A DNA stretch of 64,000 bases. Source: an uncultured Bacteroidales bacterium. Lineage in GTDB: Bacteria > Bacteroidota > Bacteroidia > Bacteroidales > Muribaculaceae. Shown piece after piece: positions 54,133-63,623 of this stretch. Location of the stretch: NCBI GenBank assembly GCA_902792435.1, contig CADAZN010000001.1:248001-312000 (forward strand), written 5' to 3'. Both the position numbers and the translations under genes were made by a program. The notes below the pieces were generated by a model, which worked only from the letters and a program-made list of their open reading frames with translations, had not been told where the DNA came from and ran no database searches. Within the stretch, counting starts at the first letter, position 1; each line of letters begins with the position of its first letter.

Positions 54133-55521
54133 TTAATTGTCACTGTTATTTCCTCTGGATTGTGACTTATCGCCACGATTATTAGATGAGTTTTTGGGGC
54201 GCTTATCGGGATTGCGTGGACGGAACTCTTTCAAGCCTGTGGGCTGCGAGGGAGGTGGCCCTTGCATGCGACGATTGTCACGTCCCCTGCCAAAATCGGG
54301 ACGGCGACGATTCTTATCGCTAGCAGGCTTTTCCTGCTTGGGCTTCTCAGCTCGCTGTTTGTCTTTGTTAGACACCGTTGGCTGTGGCCCCTTAGCGCTC
54401 TTTTTCTTTTTCTTCTTTTTCTTAGTGTTATCAAAGCGGCTAATGCTGTCTTGCCCCACAAGATCACCATAAGCGCTACGCTCAACCTTTACTTCATAGT
54501 CCGAACCTTGCAAATGCTCGGGTTTCACGCCCTCCTCATTGAGTGCGATAATCTCTCTTACTCGCTCTGGAGAAATAGTGACCAAGTCGGTAGGTACGCC
54601 CTTCTCGGTCGAATATGTCATCTCTCTCTTAAGAATATCGGTCTTGAAGTGATAGTATGTCTTGTCTTGAGTTTCAAGTGCAACATCACGCCTTGGCAAC
54701 GATTTTGATGCCTCAACATAGGTGTCGACCTCAAAGTTGATGCAACACTTGAGTTTAGCGCACTGTCCGGCAAGCTTCTGAGGATTGAGCGACACCTCTT
54801 GATACCTTGCTGCGCTTGTAGCTACCGACACAAATGTGCTCATCCAGCTAGCACAACACAGAGGTCGTCCACAAGGGCCAATTCCACCAATGCGGCCAGC
54901 CTCTTGACGCGCACCAATCTGCTTCATCTCCACACGAATCTTAAACACCTCGGCAAGCACTTTAATTAGCTGACGGAAATCGACACGGCCATCGGCAATA
55001 TAATAGAAAATCGCCTTGTTGCCGTCACCTTGATACTCCACGTCGCCAATCTTCATCTCAAGACCCAAGTCCTTGGCAATCTTGCGAGAGCGTATCATAG
55101 TGTCAATTTCCTTAGCCTTAGCCTGCTCAAAACGCTCAAGGTCGGCGGGCTTTGCTTTACGGAAGATGCGCAAGATCTCGGCATCAGGACGCAACCTGGT
55201 GCGCTTCATTTGAAGCTTCACCAAGTTTCCCGTCAGAGCCACTGTACCTATATCATGCCCCGGATTAGCCTCGACGGCAACAACATCGCCCTGCTTGAGG
55301 TCGAGATGAGCCGAGTTTCGGTAAAATCCGCGTCGGGTGTTCTTGAAATGCACCTCGACAATGTCGAAGTCATTCTTCCCACCAGGCACATCATCAAGCC
55401 AGTTGTAGCTGTTGAGGTTGCAACGAATGTCACAACTCTTTCCACAGCCACCCTCGCAATTGACGCATGCGCTGGCACTAGGTTGTTCCTGCGGTGTTAT
55501 TTGATTATTAATCTCGTCCAT
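54133..55521 (-). CDS. ricT: PSP1-domain protein, RicT (YaaT) family
   Basis: A 462-residue protein. An N-terminal cysteine cluster (CVNCEGGCGKSCDIRC), the PSP1 core (about 60-340) with CGRPLCCASWM and KLKCCINFE cysteines that can hold an iron-sulfur cluster, and a disordered lysine/arginine/glycine-rich tail of about 100 residues with an eight-lysine run. In Bacillus subtilis RicT works with RicA and RicF to control RNase Y; here ricT lies 11 bases after rny, a strong hint of the same partnership. RicA and RicF homologues are not seen in this window. Confidence 0.92.
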   Translation of the reverse strand: MDEINNQITPQEQPSASACVNCEGGCGKSCDIRCNLNSYNWLDDVPGGKNDFDIVEVHFKNTRRGFYRNSAHLDLKQGDVVAVEANPGHDIGTVALTGNLVKLQMKRTRLRPDAEILRIFRKAKPADLERFEQAKAKEIDTMIRSRKIAKDLGLEMKIGDVEYQGDGNKAIFYYIADGRVDFRQLIKVLAEVFKIRVEMKQIGARQEAGRIGGIGPCGRPLCCASWMSTFVSVATSAARYQEVSLNPQKLAGQCAKLKCCINFEVDTYVEASKSLPRRDVALETQDKTYYHFKTDILKREMTYSTEKGVPTDLVTISPERVREIIALNEEGVKPEHLQGSDYEVKVERSAYGDLVGQDSISRFDNTKKKKKKKKSAKGPQPTVSNKDKQRAEKPKQEKPASDKNRRRPDFGRGRDNRRMQGPPPSQPTGLKEFRPRNPDKRPKNSSNNRGDKSQSRGNNSDN

Positions 55522-55532
55522 GACGCAGGTCT

Positions 55533-57074
55533 TTATTTTGCGAAGCTCACGGCACGTGTCTCACGAATGACGGTGATGCGCACCTGTCCTGGGTAGGTCA
55601 TCTCGTCTTGAATCTTCTGAGCTATCTCGGTCGACAGTTTCTCGGTCTCTTGATCGGTAATCTTATCGGCACCAACAATCACGCGAAGCTCACGTCCAGC
55701 CTGAATAGCATAGGTCTTAACAACACCAGGATAAGACATTGCCAACTTCTCAAGGTCGTTAAGTCGCTTGATATAGGCTTCAACCACCTCACGACGGGCA
55801 CCTGGGCGAGCACCAGAAATAGCATCACACACTTGTACGATAGGCGCATAGAGACTTGTTGCCTCTTCCTCGTCGTGGTGAGCACCAATAGCATTGCAAA
55901 TGTCGGCTTTCTCTTTGTATTTCTCAGCGAGCTTCATACCAAGCTGTGCATGTGGCAATTCGGGCTCATCATCGGGCACCTTGCCTATATCATGCAATAA
56001 TCCTGCACGGCGTGCCTTCTTAGGATTCAAACCAAGCTCACTAGCCATCACGGCACACAAGTTGGCAGTCTCACGAGAGTGCTGCAGCAAGTTCTGGCCA
56101 TAGCTAGAGCGATATTTCATCTTGCCAATGAGACGAATGAGTTCAGGATGCAAGCCGTGGATACCCAAGTCGATAGCAGTGCGCTTACCAGTCTCGATGA
56201 TTTCGTCCTCAACCTGACGGCGAACTTTAGCAACAACTTCCTCGATGCGAGCAGGATGTATGCGACCGTCGGCAACCAACTGATGCAGTGCCAAGCGTGC
56301 AATCTCACGACGAACTGGGTCAAAGCTCGAGAGCACGATAGCCTCGGGAGTGTCGTCTACAATAATCTCAATGCCAGTTGCCGACTCCAAAGCGCGAATA
56401 TTGCGACCCTCACGACCAATAATGCGTCCCTTCATCTCATCGTTATCGATGTGGAACACAGTCACAGCATTCTCAATAGCAGTCTCGGTGGCAACGCGTT
56501 GGATAGTAGCCACGATAATGCGCTTAGCTTCCTTGTTGGCAGTAAGCTTAGCATCGTCCATGATATCATTGATGTAGCTGGCTGCAGCAGTCTTTGCCTC
56601 ATCTTTGAGCGACTCAATGAGTTTCTCCTTGGCTTCCTCGGCCGACAGACCACTCACGTGCTCCAAAGTGTCACGCACCTTCATCTCCATCTTGTCAACC
56701 TCTTTCTTGCGATCTTCAAGAACTGCCAACTGGTTATCGAGATTGACTTTCAGCGTATCGGTCTCATTCTTCTTGCGCTGCAACTCCTGTTGCTGCTGAT
56801 TAAGCTGTATCTCGCGCTGTTTAAGTTTTGCTTCACTCGACTGAACCTTGGCAAGACGTGCATTCGCTTGCTTCTCGCTCTCGCTCTTGATGGCAAGACC
56901 TTCTTCCTTGCCTTTGAGCACTTCGTTATTCTTTAAAACTTCGGCTTCGAGTTTAGCTTTCTCAACAATCGTGTTGGCCTGAGATTTAGCACTTCGTTTA
57001 GACAACATGCTAGCCACAATGGCGCCAATAGCCAAAGCCACGACTGCAACTAAAATATAAATAACTATTTCCAT
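55533..57074 (-). CDS. rny: Ribonuclease Y
   Basis: A 513-residue membrane-anchored endoribonuclease that starts mRNA decay. It has an N-terminal transmembrane helix (about 3-24), a long coiled coil (about 30-190), a KH domain ([22 protein letters not shown]) and an HD domain ([22 protein letters not shown]), and ends [14 protein letters not shown] as usual. Transcribed before ricT and after zapA, with a structured 170-base gap upstream. Length is canonical. Confidence 0.97.
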   Translation of the reverse strand: MEIVIYILVAVVALAIGAIVASMLSKRSAKSQANTIVEKAKLEAEVLKNNEVLKGKEEGLAIKSESEKQANARLAKVQSSEAKLKQREIQLNQQQQELQRKKNETDTLKVNLDNQLAVLEDRKKEVDKMEMKVRDTLEHVSGLSAEEAKEKLIESLKDEAKTAAASYINDIMDDAKLTANKEAKRIIVATIQRVATETAIENAVTVFHIDNDEMKGRIIGREGRNIRALESATGIEIIVDDTPEAIVLSSFDPVRREIARLALHQLVADGRIHPARIEEVVAKVRRQVEDEIIETGKRTAIDLGIHGLHPELIRLIGKMKYRSSYGQNLLQHSRETANLCAVMASELGLNPKKARRAGLLHDIGKVPDDEPELPHAQLGMKLAEKYKEKADICNAIGAHHDEEEATSLYAPIVQVCDAISGARPGARREVVEAYIKRLNDLEKLAMSYPGVVKTYAIQAGRELRVIVGADKITDQETEKLSTEIAQKIQDEMTYPGQVRITVIRETRAVSFAK

Positions 57075-57103
57075 TATAAAAAATTAAATATTTAAAAATT
57101 AAA

Positions 57104-57240
57104 TGCACTGCTCGTCGCAAGACACACCGCTGTAATAGCGGCCCTTGCTCAAGAGTAGTGCAGGAACCTATTAATTCAATATTCTCTAACGCCTCAGTAT
57201 CAACTTGGTAAACCCAACTGACCAAGCCTCACCTAAGCGT
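57104..57240 (-). ncRNA. Structured RNA segment between zapA and rny
   Basis: On the minus strand a first domain (57189-57240) pairs ACGCTTAG with CTGAGGCGT around an inner CTTGGT/ACCAAG hairpin. A second, 59-nt hairpin (57104-57162) pairs TGCACT-x-CTC with GAG-x-AGTGCA, GCAAG with CTTGC and CCGCT with AGCGG, and is followed by a T-rich tract (57076-57103). It could be a terminator with an upstream leader, a processed small RNA, or a regulatory leader of rny. In proteobacteria the 6S RNA gene lies directly after zapA, so this is worth comparing; two separate domains argue against 6S. Confidence 0.55.
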
Positions 57241-57244
57241 CTTG

Positions 57245-57544
57245 TCACATCTTCAATACCACCTCATTGAGAGATTCCTCAAAGGTGGTAATAAACTTGT
57301 TGACAGCGACATTTTGATTATAGGACTTAGAATAAAGTCGCGCAAACTGAAAAGCAACCATTGCCATGACACGTTGCGACGAATTGTTGCCTTCAAACCT
57401 GTCAATCCATTTGTTCCACAAGGTGTTAACAAGCTTTTCCGCCTCGCGGTAGCTTGCCTCCTCGTCGCTAGAGATGGTGAGCGCAATGGGCTCAACATCG
57501 GCAATTCTAATCAATATATTTTGAGTCTTTTCTTGTGTTGCCAT
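57245..57544 (-). CDS. zapA: Cell division protein ZapA
   Basis: A 99-residue protein beginning TQEKTQNILIRIADVEPIALTI, then a helical half that dimerises and crosslinks FtsZ filaments at the division ring (MVAFQFARLYSKS). The length and the paired arrangement with an upstream coiled-coil gene (nine bases away) are typical of Bacteroidota zapA loci. Confidence 0.9.
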   Translation of the reverse strand: MATQEKTQNILIRIADVEPIALTISSDEEASYREAEKLVNTLWNKWIDRFEGNNSSQRVMAMVAFQFARLYSKSYNQNVAVNKFITTFEESLNEVVLKM

Positions 57545-57553
57545 AATCTTGCA

Positions 57554-57847
57554 TCATTCATTAAGTTGAGCGATGCATTTGTCAATGTCCCGCACTAAAG
57601 TGGAGATAGTGGTTCTGGCTTTATCCACCTCATCGAGATTGGGAGCGACAACTCGTGCCATCTTCAGATACTCATTTTCTTGTCGCAATAGCTCATTGTC
57701 TCTCTTTATTTGCTCTATCTCTTTAACAAGTTGCTCTTTCTCGCTGTTGATCTCATCATTAGTTCTTTCGAGCGCATGATATTTCTCAACCAAGATATTG
57801 CTCTTGTTGATGATTCGTTCCAGCGTTTGTTGCAACTCATTTGCCAT
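57554..57847 (-). CDS. Coiled-coil protein upstream of zapA
   Basis: A 97-residue protein almost entirely coiled coil (heptad-rich from about residue 5 to 70: LERIINKSNILVEKYHALERTNDEI, KEQLVKEIEQIKRDNELLRQENEYL), with a short C-terminal helix. Size and position recall ZapB-like division proteins that link to ZapA, but sequence alone does not prove it. Probably the first gene of the operon running through zapA, rny, ricT and gldH. Confidence 0.8.
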   Translation of the reverse strand: MANELQQTLERIINKSNILVEKYHALERTNDEINSEKEQLVKEIEQIKRDNELLRQENEYLKMARVVAPNLDEVDKARTTISTLVRDIDKCIAQLNE

Positions 57848-57865
57848 AGCTCTCCAAAAATTTCA

Positions 57866-57873
57866 CAAAAGTA
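57866..57873 (-). promoter_or_regulatory. Candidate -7 box of the zapA-rny operon
   Basis: TACTTTTG on the minus strand about 20 bases before the coiled-coil gene, with CTTG 18 bases upstream. Confidence 0.5.
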
Positions 57874-57967
57874 CAAATATTTTCTCTACTTCAAGTCAAA
57901 TTAATTATTATTTTTATAATTTTTATAAAAAACTATGGTTTTTCTCCAATTTCGCCGAAATTCTACT

Positions 57968-57975
57968 TATTTTTG
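57968..57975 (+). promoter_or_regulatory. Candidate -7 box for the TIM-barrel gene
   Basis: TATTTTTG 20 bases before the ATG at 57995. Its position rules out the in-frame ATG at 57935 as the start. Confidence 0.55.
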
Positions 57976-57994
57976 CAGAAAAAATCAGAGACCA

Positions 57995-58588
57995 ATGTTA
58001 CAATACTTGATAAGCGGGAACGAGTTAGATGAGATAATCAACATTGCAGAACAAGCCCTAAACAACGGATGCCGATGGATAAGATTAGACCTCAGCAAAG
58101 TGAAGAACAGCGAGATTGAGCCCTCAATCAAAGCCTTGAAGGAGAAATGCGATGAATGTGAGGCGTATCTTTCATTAGATAACGACGTAGAGACTGTAGC
58201 CCAACTAAAAGTATCAGGTACTCATTTGGGTGTTAAGGACTTATCTAAACTTGTTGATATCCGCAAAGAACTAGGCGAGGAACCAATAATGGGGCTCACA
58301 ATTGAAGATTCGGCACAAGTTCCATTTTTGCCGCGAACAGCAATCGACTATATAGCTGTAAATGGCTCTGACTTAGAGAATTGCCGCGAAGTTGTTAAAC
58401 AAATGCGTGACAGCAACTTGGATGAGCCAGTAGTGGCCACACTCACTCCCGGCATTAGCCTTGACGAACTTATGGCAACAGGTGTTGACGGCATCGCACT
58501 TTGCAACAGCAGTACCCCACCCTCCATGTTGCAAGAAATACTCAAGGCGCTGGACACTATTGTGAAACAACGCCTTGACATGCTATGA
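57995..58588 (+). CDS. TIM-barrel protein, thiamine-phosphate synthase-like
   Basis: A 197-residue protein beginning MLQYLISGNELDEIINIAEQALNNGCRWIRLDLSK, with regular beta-alpha units and a late GVDGIALCNS strand, like the ThiE/TenI fold. The ThiE pyrophosphate-binding glycines and Lys are not clearly conserved, so enzymatic identity is unsure; it may be a paralogue lacking thiamine activity. The start at 57995 follows a -7-like box and gives a family-like N-terminus. It converges on the zinc-ribbon gene with only five bases between stops. Confidence 0.75.
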   Translation: MLQYLISGNELDEIINIAEQALNNGCRWIRLDLSKVKNSEIEPSIKALKEKCDECEAYLSLDNDVETVAQLKVSGTHLGVKDLSKLVDIRKELGEEPIMGLTIEDSAQVPFLPRTAIDYIAVNGSDLENCREVVKQMRDSNLDEPVVATLTPGISLDELMATGVDGIALCNSSTPPSMLQEILKALDTIVKQRLDML

Positions 58589-58593
58589 AATAG

Positions 58594-59379
58594 TTACCTC
58601 CCAACTTCTTCTCGAGACATAACCATCACATCTCCCTTCTTTACATACAAATAGTCGTGGGCTGTTTCCAACACGTAGTATTCACCATTATCATTGTATT
58701 CGTCAGCAATTATAGTACCCCTCGAGACCTTTTTATACGGGATATAGGGTGCCCCCTCGTCAGCATTGCTCTCCAAGTAGATGGTGGTCTGTGGCATATT
58801 GGCGACAAGCACTGAGCTTCCTCTACCATAGTACCATTTCACATAGCCCAAATACTTGTTGGACACCCAGCCTTCTACATCTCCTTTACGAACCCTACTC
58901 CATCTAGATCCTTTCTTAATCAACACTCCATAACCAGGCCAGTTATATAATTCTTTAATCTCTCCTAAAACCACTCCTTCCATCGATGGCTTGCTCCTAA
59001 TATTCAAGAAATTATCGTCGCTGGTGGTATACACCAACGTAAACACGTTACCATTTAAGATTGAACTCTTCTCATAACTAGCTTGTCGGGGAGCTTGCCC
59101 TATAACTGAATCATTGACTACGGCTGAATCTTGAACTATGGTTTCTGTGGAAGCAGATGTTTCGGAGTTGTTAGCACTATTGGATTTATATAACAAAATA
59201 CCGATGAGAGCCAATGCTGCAATCAGTGCAATCACTGCTAGGATGATTGTAATGTTATGCCGGTTATTGGCATTGTTATTGGGGTTAGTGTAAGTTTTGA
59301 GGACGTAACCACAATTTGGGCAGGCATCAGCTCTGTCGGAGATTATGTGCCCACATTCAGGACATTTGTATAGTGCCAT
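58594..59379 (-). CDS. Zinc-ribbon membrane protein with extracytoplasmic SH3-like domains
   Basis: A 261-residue protein. An N-terminal zinc ribbon (CPECGHIISDRADACPNCG, four cysteines), an Asn-rich linker, one transmembrane helix (about 44-66), then an extracytoplasmic part with an SH3b-like domain (about 115-180: NIRSKPSMEGVVLGEIKEL, GSRWSRVRKGDVEGWVSNKYLGYV) and a second beta-rich stretch to the end. SH3b domains bind cell-wall or envelope ligands; the ribbon would be cytoplasmic. Probably a sensor- or scaffold-like envelope protein; no direct function known. Confidence 0.82.
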   Translation of the reverse strand: MALYKCPECGHIISDRADACPNCGYVLKTYTNPNNNANNRHNITIILAVIALIAALALIGILLYKSNSANNSETSASTETIVQDSAVVNDSVIGQAPRQASYEKSSILNGNVFTLVYTTSDDNFLNIRSKPSMEGVVLGEIKELYNWPGYGVLIKKGSRWSRVRKGDVEGWVSNKYLGYVKWYYGRGSSVLVANMPQTTIYLESNADEGAPYIPYKKVSRGTIIADEYNDNGEYYVLETAHDYLYVKKGDVMVMSREEVGR

Positions 59380-59434
59380 AGTTTATGTTTTTTGTGTGAC
59401 TTATGGGAAAGATTGGCTTTGACCATTATTAAAA

Positions 59435-59475
59435 CACAGGCGGCGCATAGTTTGCTAATTATTACACCGCCTGTG
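59435..59475 (-). terminator. Terminator of the ribonucleotide reductase gene
   Basis: CACAGGCGG (59435-59443) and CCGCCTGTG (59467-59475) form a 9-bp stem; TTTTAAT follows on the minus strand. Confidence 0.78.
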
Positions 59476-59495
59476 ATTATTTGAGAATTTCGGCA

Positions 59496-62054
59496 CTAGC
59501 CGCAACGGGATGTTCCGCAGTTAGTGCAGATTAAGCATCCTTCCTGGTAGACAAGACTCTCTTGTCCGCAGTTGGGACACGTCTGTCCACTTAACTTGGT
59601 ACCGTTGGGTAAGTACTTCTTAAGTGCACGCTCTACACCCATTTTCCAAGTATTAATACTCTTATTGTCAAGCTCAAGGCTAGCAACAAGTTTAAGTACT
59701 TGTTCAATAGGCATTCCATATCGCAGCACACCCGAGATGAGCTTAGCATAGTTCCAGAACTCAGGGTTGAACTTCTCGCTCAGTCCCTCGATAGTGGTCT
59801 TGAAGCCACGCTTGTTAATGAACTGGAAGTCATAGCGTTTCTCGCCATTCTCATTCACCGCCTTGATAATCTTACCCTTAGTCACCGACTTTGGACAGAA
59901 AATACCCTCATCGTCATCGGCAATACCAGTGAAGATTTCATAAGGACGATTGTCGATAAGTCCGATGAATGCAATCCACTTCTCCTTATTGTTCTGGAAT
60001 CGAACCACATCGGCCTCAAGCTCTACAGGACGCTTGAGAATGTGCTCCTCCTCGGCCATGTAGTGAGCCTTCTTCTCACCTTTCTTTTTCTTGTTTTTGC
60101 CATCGCCCGAAAGCGAGATGAGCACGCCGCTGCGTGAGCCGTCACGATATACAGTGCAGCCCTTGCATCCTGAACGCCAAGCCTCAACATAAAGTTTGCC
60201 CACCATCTCCTCACTGATGTCGTTAGGAAGATTGATTGTCACACTGATGCTGTGGTCCACCCACTTTTGAACTGCTCCTTGCATACGCACCTTGTTGAGC
60301 CAGTCCACATCGTTGCTAGTAGCCTTGTAATAAGGCGAACGAGCTACCAGGTCCTCGATTTGTTCTTGGGTGTAATCGTGACGAACCTCTAAACCATTGG
60401 CTTCCATCCAAGTAATGAACTTGTGGTGATAAACAATGTATTCCTCGAAGGAATCGCCCGACTCATCAACGTAGTCGACACGCACGTCCTTATCGCTAGG
60501 ATTCACCTTGCGACGACGCTTGTAAACAGGAAGGAACACAGGTTCGATGCCCGAAGTTGTTTGCGTCAAAATACTCGTTGTACCTGTTGGCGCAATGGTA
60601 AGACACGCTATGTTGCGACGTCCATATTTTACCATCAAGTCATAAAGCTCGGGATCGGCCTCCTTGATGCGCAGGATGAATGGATTATTCTCCTCGCGCT
60701 TAGCATCATAAATCTCGAATGCGCCACGCTCACGCGCCATGTTGACAGATGAACGATAAGCAGCAAGAGCTAGAGCCTTGTGAACAGATACCGAAAACTC
60801 GGTAGCCTCATCAGTGCCATAAGTGAGCCCCATAGCAGCCACCATATCGCCCTCGGCAGTTGTTCCCACACCTGTGCGGCGTCCCTTCAAAGTCTTGTTA
60901 CGAATCTTTGTCCAAAGGTTTAACTCGGTTTGTTTAACCTCTTCGGTTTCAGGATCTTGCTTGATTTTAGCGAGAATTGCCTCAATTTTTTCCATTTCAA
61001 GATCGATGATATCATCCATCATGCGCTGCGCATAGCCAATGTGCTCAGCAAACTTCTCGAAATCGAAATAGGCATCCTTAGTAAATGGATTCACGACATA
61101 GCTATAGAGATTAACAGCAATGAGTCGGCAGCTATCATAAGGACACAGAGGAATCTCGCCACAAGGATTGGTTGAGATGGTGCGGAATCCAAGGTCGGCA
61201 TAACAGTCGGGCACAGCCTCACGTGTGATAGTATCCCAGAAAAGAACACCGGGTTCGGCACTCTTCCAAGCATTGTGAACAATCTTGTTCCAAAGCTTGG
61301 TAGCATCAATCTTTTTGGTATAGGTAGGATTCTCGGCGTCGATAGGATACTGCTGGGTGTATTCGGTTCCGTCGACTGCAGCCTGCATGAATGCGTCATC
61401 GATGCGCACCGAAACATTTGCTCCTGTCACTTTTCCCTCGGTCATCTTAGCGTCGATAAACGATTCGCTATCAGGGTGCTTGATGCTAACAGTGAGCATC
61501 AGGGCGCCACGACGGCCATCTTGAGCAACCTCGCGAGTAGAGTTGCTGTAACGCTCCATGAAAGGAACAAGACCAGTAGATGTTAATGCCGAATTTTTTA
61601 CTGGAGAACCCAATGGACGTATGTGCGACAGATCATGCCCCACACCACCGCGACGCTTCATGAGTTGCACCTGCTCCTCGTCAATCTTGATGATACCTCC
61701 ATAAGAGTCGGGTTGGCCATCAAGTCCAATCACGAAGCAGTTAGACAAGGAACCAACTTGATAATTGTTTCCAATACCAGCCATTGGGCTACCCTGGGGA
61801 ACAATGTAACGGAAGTTCCTAAGCAACTCAAAAATTTGCTCCTCACTCATGGGGTTTGGATACTTTTTCTCTATTCTCGCAATCTCGCTGGCAATACGAT
61901 GATGCATGTCGTCAGGAGTCTTCTCATAAAGATGGCCAAAAGAATCTTTAAGAGAATACTTAGTCGCCCAAACACGTGCCGCGAGTTCATCGCCCTTAAA
62001 GTACTCTAACGAAGCGTGATAAGCCTCGTCATAGGTGTAAGTTTTCTTTTCCAC
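59496..62054 (-). CDS. nrdJ: Adenosylcobalamin-dependent (class II) ribonucleotide reductase
   Basis: An 852-residue B12-dependent RNR that makes deoxyribonucleotides without oxygen. The first redox cysteine is in GSLSNCFVIG, RRGGVGHDLSHIRP is the substrate-loop region, NPCGEIPLCPYDSC contains the active-site cysteine, and APTGTTSILTQTTSGIEPVF the phosphate loop. The C-terminal tail (CPNCGQESLVYQEGCLICTNCGTSRCG) is a zinc/redox ribbon. Length fits class II enzymes of Bacteroidales, where it serves anaerobic growth and depends on cobalamin supply. Confidence 0.95.
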   Translation of the reverse strand: MEKKTYTYDEAYHASLEYFKGDELAARVWATKYSLKDSFGHLYEKTPDDMHHRIASEIARIEKKYPNPMSEEQIFELLRNFRYIVPQGSPMAGIGNNYQVGSLSNCFVIGLDGQPDSYGGIIKIDEEQVQLMKRRGGVGHDLSHIRPLGSPVKNSALTSTGLVPFMERYSNSTREVAQDGRRGALMLTVSIKHPDSESFIDAKMTEGKVTGANVSVRIDDAFMQAAVDGTEYTQQYPIDAENPTYTKKIDATKLWNKIVHNAWKSAEPGVLFWDTITREAVPDCYADLGFRTISTNPCGEIPLCPYDSCRLIAVNLYSYVVNPFTKDAYFDFEKFAEHIGYAQRMMDDIIDLEMEKIEAILAKIKQDPETEEVKQTELNLWTKIRNKTLKGRRTGVGTTAEGDMVAAMGLTYGTDEATEFSVSVHKALALAAYRSSVNMARERGAFEIYDAKREENNPFILRIKEADPELYDLMVKYGRRNIACLTIAPTGTTSILTQTTSGIEPVFLPVYKRRRKVNPSDKDVRVDYVDESGDSFEEYIVYHHKFITWMEANGLEVRHDYTQEQIEDLVARSPYYKATSNDVDWLNKVRMQGAVQKWVDHSISVTINLPNDISEEMVGKLYVEAWRSGCKGCTVYRDGSRSGVLISLSGDGKNKKKKGEKKAHYMAEEEHILKRPVELEADVVRFQNNKEKWIAFIGLIDNRPYEIFTGIADDDEGIFCPKSVTKGKIIKAVNENGEKRYDFQFINKRGFKTTIEGLSEKFNPEFWNYAKLISGVLRYGMPIEQVLKLVASLELDNKSINTWKMGVERALKKYLPNGTKLSGQTCPNCGQESLVYQEGCLICTNCGTSRCG

Positions 62055-62106
62055 TGTTTATATAAGTTTTTGTTAATTATTTGCAATATTTTTTGCGCAC
62101 AGCATG

Positions 62107-62114
62107 CAAAATTA
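62107..62114 (-). promoter_or_regulatory. Candidate -7 box of nrdJ
   Basis: TAATTTTG on the minus strand about 53 bases before the start, with no good -33 element. The leader is too short and unstructured to show a cobalamin riboswitch. Confidence 0.5.
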
Positions 62115-62191
62115 GTTACAATAAAGTTAGAATAAAACAATTGTTAATAACTTTATGGGTAAAAGTTATCAACACCCCCTGTCGTGAGGTT

Positions 62192-63619
62192 TCACCACTT
62201 CTCAGTAAAACTAGTGCGCCCTTTATAATCAACAGTTTTCACTTTCTCCAGCCAACGAATAATAAGGTCGCTAGTTGTAATCGTTCCACGTTCTCCTTGG
62301 TCCTGACGAGGAGAGTCGGCAATCGAAGCGATATAGTTGTTGGCCATAACACGGTATTTTTTCTTCATGTCAAGCTTCTTTCCATCTGGACCAAAAAGCT
62401 CTAGTTTCTTGATTGCACTTTTGCTTGAGTCGCTATAGGTCACAACCGCTGTGCATCCGCTGGTAATTGGGAACCTGTTGCGGTCGGCTTTAAAACAAGC
62501 TATGAGCATGTCGCTAAGTTCCTTTCCCGTGAGATTCATGACAACAGCAGTGTTCATGAATGGGTCAAGGTTGAGGATATCCTTTACAGTTATGGGACCG
62601 ACAGGGAAGACATCGTAGCGCACTCCACCATAGTTTTCGATTGCAATGTCGCAGTTACACTCCGCAGCCCAAGCATCGCACATCATCACTCCGAGGGCGT
62701 CATAAGTAGTGATGTCGCTCGCCATGCGCCCTACTTCACGTTCCATCTCCGGACTATTCTTGAAGTGATTGAGTAGCGCCTCGGCAGCTTCACTACGCCT
62801 AGTCGTTTTGTCGATGAAAATGTTCTCGGCTTTTTTATTCACCACTTTGCCATTCTCAACCTCCAAAGTTGTTAAAGTAACTCGAGGCAATTGATATCCA
62901 TTTTGTGTTATCAACACACCATTGTGCATCTCCCCTCCCTCAAGCTGAGTGTGAGAGTGGCTGCTTACTATAAGGTCATAATACGAGAACTTTTTCGCCA
63001 AGTCTAAGTCTACCTCATAGCCCACATGAGTCAAGAGCACATTCACGTCGCATTGGTGGGTGAGCCATTTATACTGCGGAATAACATCTTCAGGCTGCTG
63101 AAACGATAATCCTTTCACGTTGTCGGGATGAGTGTCGGGTATTCCAAGAGTTCCCACTTGAGTTATTCCCAACACACCCACCTTCACACCTTTCACATCA
63201 AACACTTGATATGGCACCACGTGGATGTTAGATTCGGGTGGGCAAGTGATATTCGCTGCTAGATACTCGAAATTTGACAAAGCGGTCATACTTGCCAGCC
63301 CTTCAACTTTAGAGTCATACTCATGATTTCCAAGCGCAGAAGCATCAAACCCGATAATGTTCATCATCGAAATCATAGGATAGGACACAGGCTCGTAACG
63401 GTCGTTATAAGGGTTGCCAGTGCGGTTATCGCCAGCCGAGAGCACCAACATTGTTGGGTCTATAGCCCTTAAACTATCAACAATAAATGCAAGTTGTGGC
63501 ATCTTTTCAAGAGCTGAGTGCATATCATTAGTTGACAAAATGCGAATCGTCTCGCCATGCGCTGAGCTAAAAACTGAAACTAAGAGAAAACAGATTATTG
63601 ACAAAAAATTCTTTTTCAT
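62192..63619 (-). CDS. Secreted 5'-nucleotidase/metallophosphatase (UshA family)
   Basis: A 475-residue exported enzyme with a signal peptide (1 to about 22). The metallophosphatase half has STNDMHSALEKM, LSAGDNRTGNP, ALGNHEYDSK and VSSHSHTQLEGG, supplying the two-metal site. The C-terminal substrate domain (about 275-475) has IENYGGVRYDVFPVGPITV and SGCTAVVTYSD. It should dephosphorylate extracellular nucleotides for salvage. Length is near the family norm. It lies four bases after the small upstream gene on the same strand. Confidence 0.92.
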   Translation of the reverse strand: MKKNFLSIICFLLVSVFSSAHGETIRILSTNDMHSALEKMPQLAFIVDSLRAIDPTMLVLSAGDNRTGNPYNDRYEPVSYPMISMMNIIGFDASALGNHEYDSKVEGLASMTALSNFEYLAANITCPPESNIHVVPYQVFDVKGVKVGVLGITQVGTLGIPDTHPDNVKGLSFQQPEDVIPQYKWLTHQCDVNVLLTHVGYEVDLDLAKKFSYYDLIVSSHSHTQLEGGEMHNGVLITQNGYQLPRVTLTTLEVENGKVVNKKAENIFIDKTTRRSEAAEALLNHFKNSPEMEREVGRMASDITTYDALGVMMCDAWAAECNCDIAIENYGGVRYDVFPVGPITVKDILNLDPFMNTAVVMNLTGKELSDMLIACFKADRNRFPITSGCTAVVTYSDSSKSAIKKLELFGPDGKKLDMKKKYRVMANNYIASIADSPRQDQGERGTITTSDLIIRWLEKVKTVDYKGRTSFTEKW

Positions 63620-63623
63620 ATTA

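Noticed and set aside
53643-54176. Longer gldH start at 54176
   Set aside because: It would overlap ricT by 44 bases and place 21 polar residues before the lipoprotein signal; the start at 54113 gives a proper signal.
56079-56936. 285-codon plus-strand frame opposite rny
   Set aside because: It is antisense to the conserved RNase Y core, with leucine/asparagine-rich shadow composition.
57010-57225. Frame across the zapA-rny gap
   Set aside because: It runs through the strong hairpins and into rny in another frame; RNA structure explains the sequence better.
62055-62191. Cobalamin riboswitch searched for next to the B12-dependent reductase
   Set aside because: The upstream gap is only 137 bases and AT-rich with no B12-box-like sequence or complex fold.
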